Shown one piece after another: positions 8,342-8,670 of a stretch of 8,670 nt of DNA (the first letter of the stretch is position 1; each line of letters starts with the position of its first letter). The notes beneath the pieces are model-generated. The model worked only from the letters and a program-made list of their open reading frames with translations. It was not told the DNA's origin and made no database searches. The DNA is from an uncultured Rikenellaceae bacterium (lineage in GTDB: Bacteria; Bacteroidota; Bacteroidia; Bacteroidales; Rikenellaceae): positions 1 through 8,670 of the forward strand of contig CAMTOL010000087.1 of NCBI GenBank assembly GCA_947074135.1, in the 5' to 3' direction. A program made the position numbers and the translations under genes.

Positions 8342-8670
8342 CTATTTAACCTTTTTTAAAAACTTTTCAGTAAGCCATTTTCGAACTGGAATGTCGTAAA
8401 GTTTGAGAGAAGCGTAGGCTAAGCCCATAGAGAGAACGAAAACACTTGCCGATACAAGTACGTGGGCATATGTTGGCGCGTTAGGATTGTTTGCGACCCA
8501 CGACATTTGCATATATATTAATGGGTAGTGCACTATATAGATAGGGTAAGATATATCTCACAAGAAGGTGCATAAACGAACGCTTTTGCGACCTGTTCTT
8601 GTACTTCCTGCGCCGAGCATTAATTGAATCGGGAACAAAACAATAATGTAGAATGCGTTGTACCAGCCAA
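8342..8670 (-). pseudogene. Acyltransferase-3 (OafA/YrhL-like) membrane protein, C-terminal part, interrupted by an in-frame TGA
   Basis: Acyltransferase-3 proteins are polytopic inner-membrane enzymes that transfer acetyl or other acyl groups to surface sugars. Read from the right edge, the frame gives G-W-Y-N-A-F-Y-I-I-V-L-F, then a loop G-S-T-R-T-G-R-K-S, then L-C-T-F-L, a TGA at 8560-8558, and continues D-I-S-Y-P-I-Y-I-V-H-Y-P. This Y-I-V-H-Y-P block is characteristic of the last conserved region of the family. A final membrane segment (about A-H-V-L-V-S-A-S-V-F-V-L-S) and Y-D-I-P-V-R-K-W-L-T close the protein at TAG 8344-8342. Relatives carry L-G-D/K-I-S-Y here, so TGA stands for an expected GGA (one G-to-T change). 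The GTG at 8533, a possible 63-codon restart, is the valine of Y-I-V-H-Y-P and unlikely to be a real start. The 5' part is outside the window. Nonsense mutation or sequencing error are both possible. It is first of the visible operon genes. Confidence 0.72.

Noticed and set aside
8558..8560. UGA read as glycine (alternative genetic code), because TGA sits at a Gly position and the six visible gene ends use only TAA or TAG.
   Set aside because: The other genes total over 2,600 codons with ordinary GGN glycines and not one internal TGA, and Gly-UGA decoding is known from Gracilibacteria/SR1-type bacteria, not Bacteroidota. Absence of TGA among six stops is not statistically striking.

Overview
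The window looks like chromosomal DNA of a Bacteroidota bacterium, probably Bacteroidales. It is AT-rich. Its genes encode exported glycoside hydrolases of types common in that group (GH109, GH3) and a TonB-dependent receptor-type outer membrane protein. Start codons are preceded by A-rich, nearly G-free leaders instead of Shine-Dalgarno sites. The species cannot be named from the sequence alone.

Layout. Plus strand, left: the 3' part of a PLP-dependent threonine aldolase-type gene (1-1019, 5' end outside the window), then after 59 nt a secreted GH109-type NAD-dependent glycosidase / Gfo-Idh-MocA protein (1079-2521), closed by a strong hairpin-plus-T-tract terminator (2545-2587). Between the convergent gene sets (2588-2844) there is a second, very stable hairpin (2658-2698) and, on the minus strand, an open, start-less reading frame (2718-2844) that may be the 3' relic of a lost gene. 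Minus strand, right to left: an acyltransferase-3 family membrane protein interrupted by one in-frame TGA (8670-8342), a TonB-dependent receptor-like protein (8335-6113), a CE1-type esterase (6066-5185) and a GH3 beta-glycosidase (5169-2845). The three downstream gaps are 6, 46 and 15 nt, so these four look like one operon whose promoter lies beyond the right edge.

How the genes may work together (inference): the receptor would import an oligosaccharide or glycoside, the esterase would strip acyl or feruloyl-type esters, and the GH3 enzyme would release terminal beta-linked sugars. This resembles a small polysaccharide-utilisation locus, but no SusD lipoprotein, SusC-length receptor or regulator is visible. 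The upstream acyltransferase, if it belongs functionally, would act in the opposite sense by adding acyl groups. GH109 is convergent with this operon and probably regulated separately; its expected substrate (alpha-GalNAc or related glycosides) differs.

The most notable observations are the single stop codon in the acyltransferase, exactly where a glycine is expected in the sequence leading into its last conserved motif, and the possible gene relic downstream of GH3. I see no convincing wholly new system here; no tRNA, rRNA, CRISPR array or insertion sequence was recognised.
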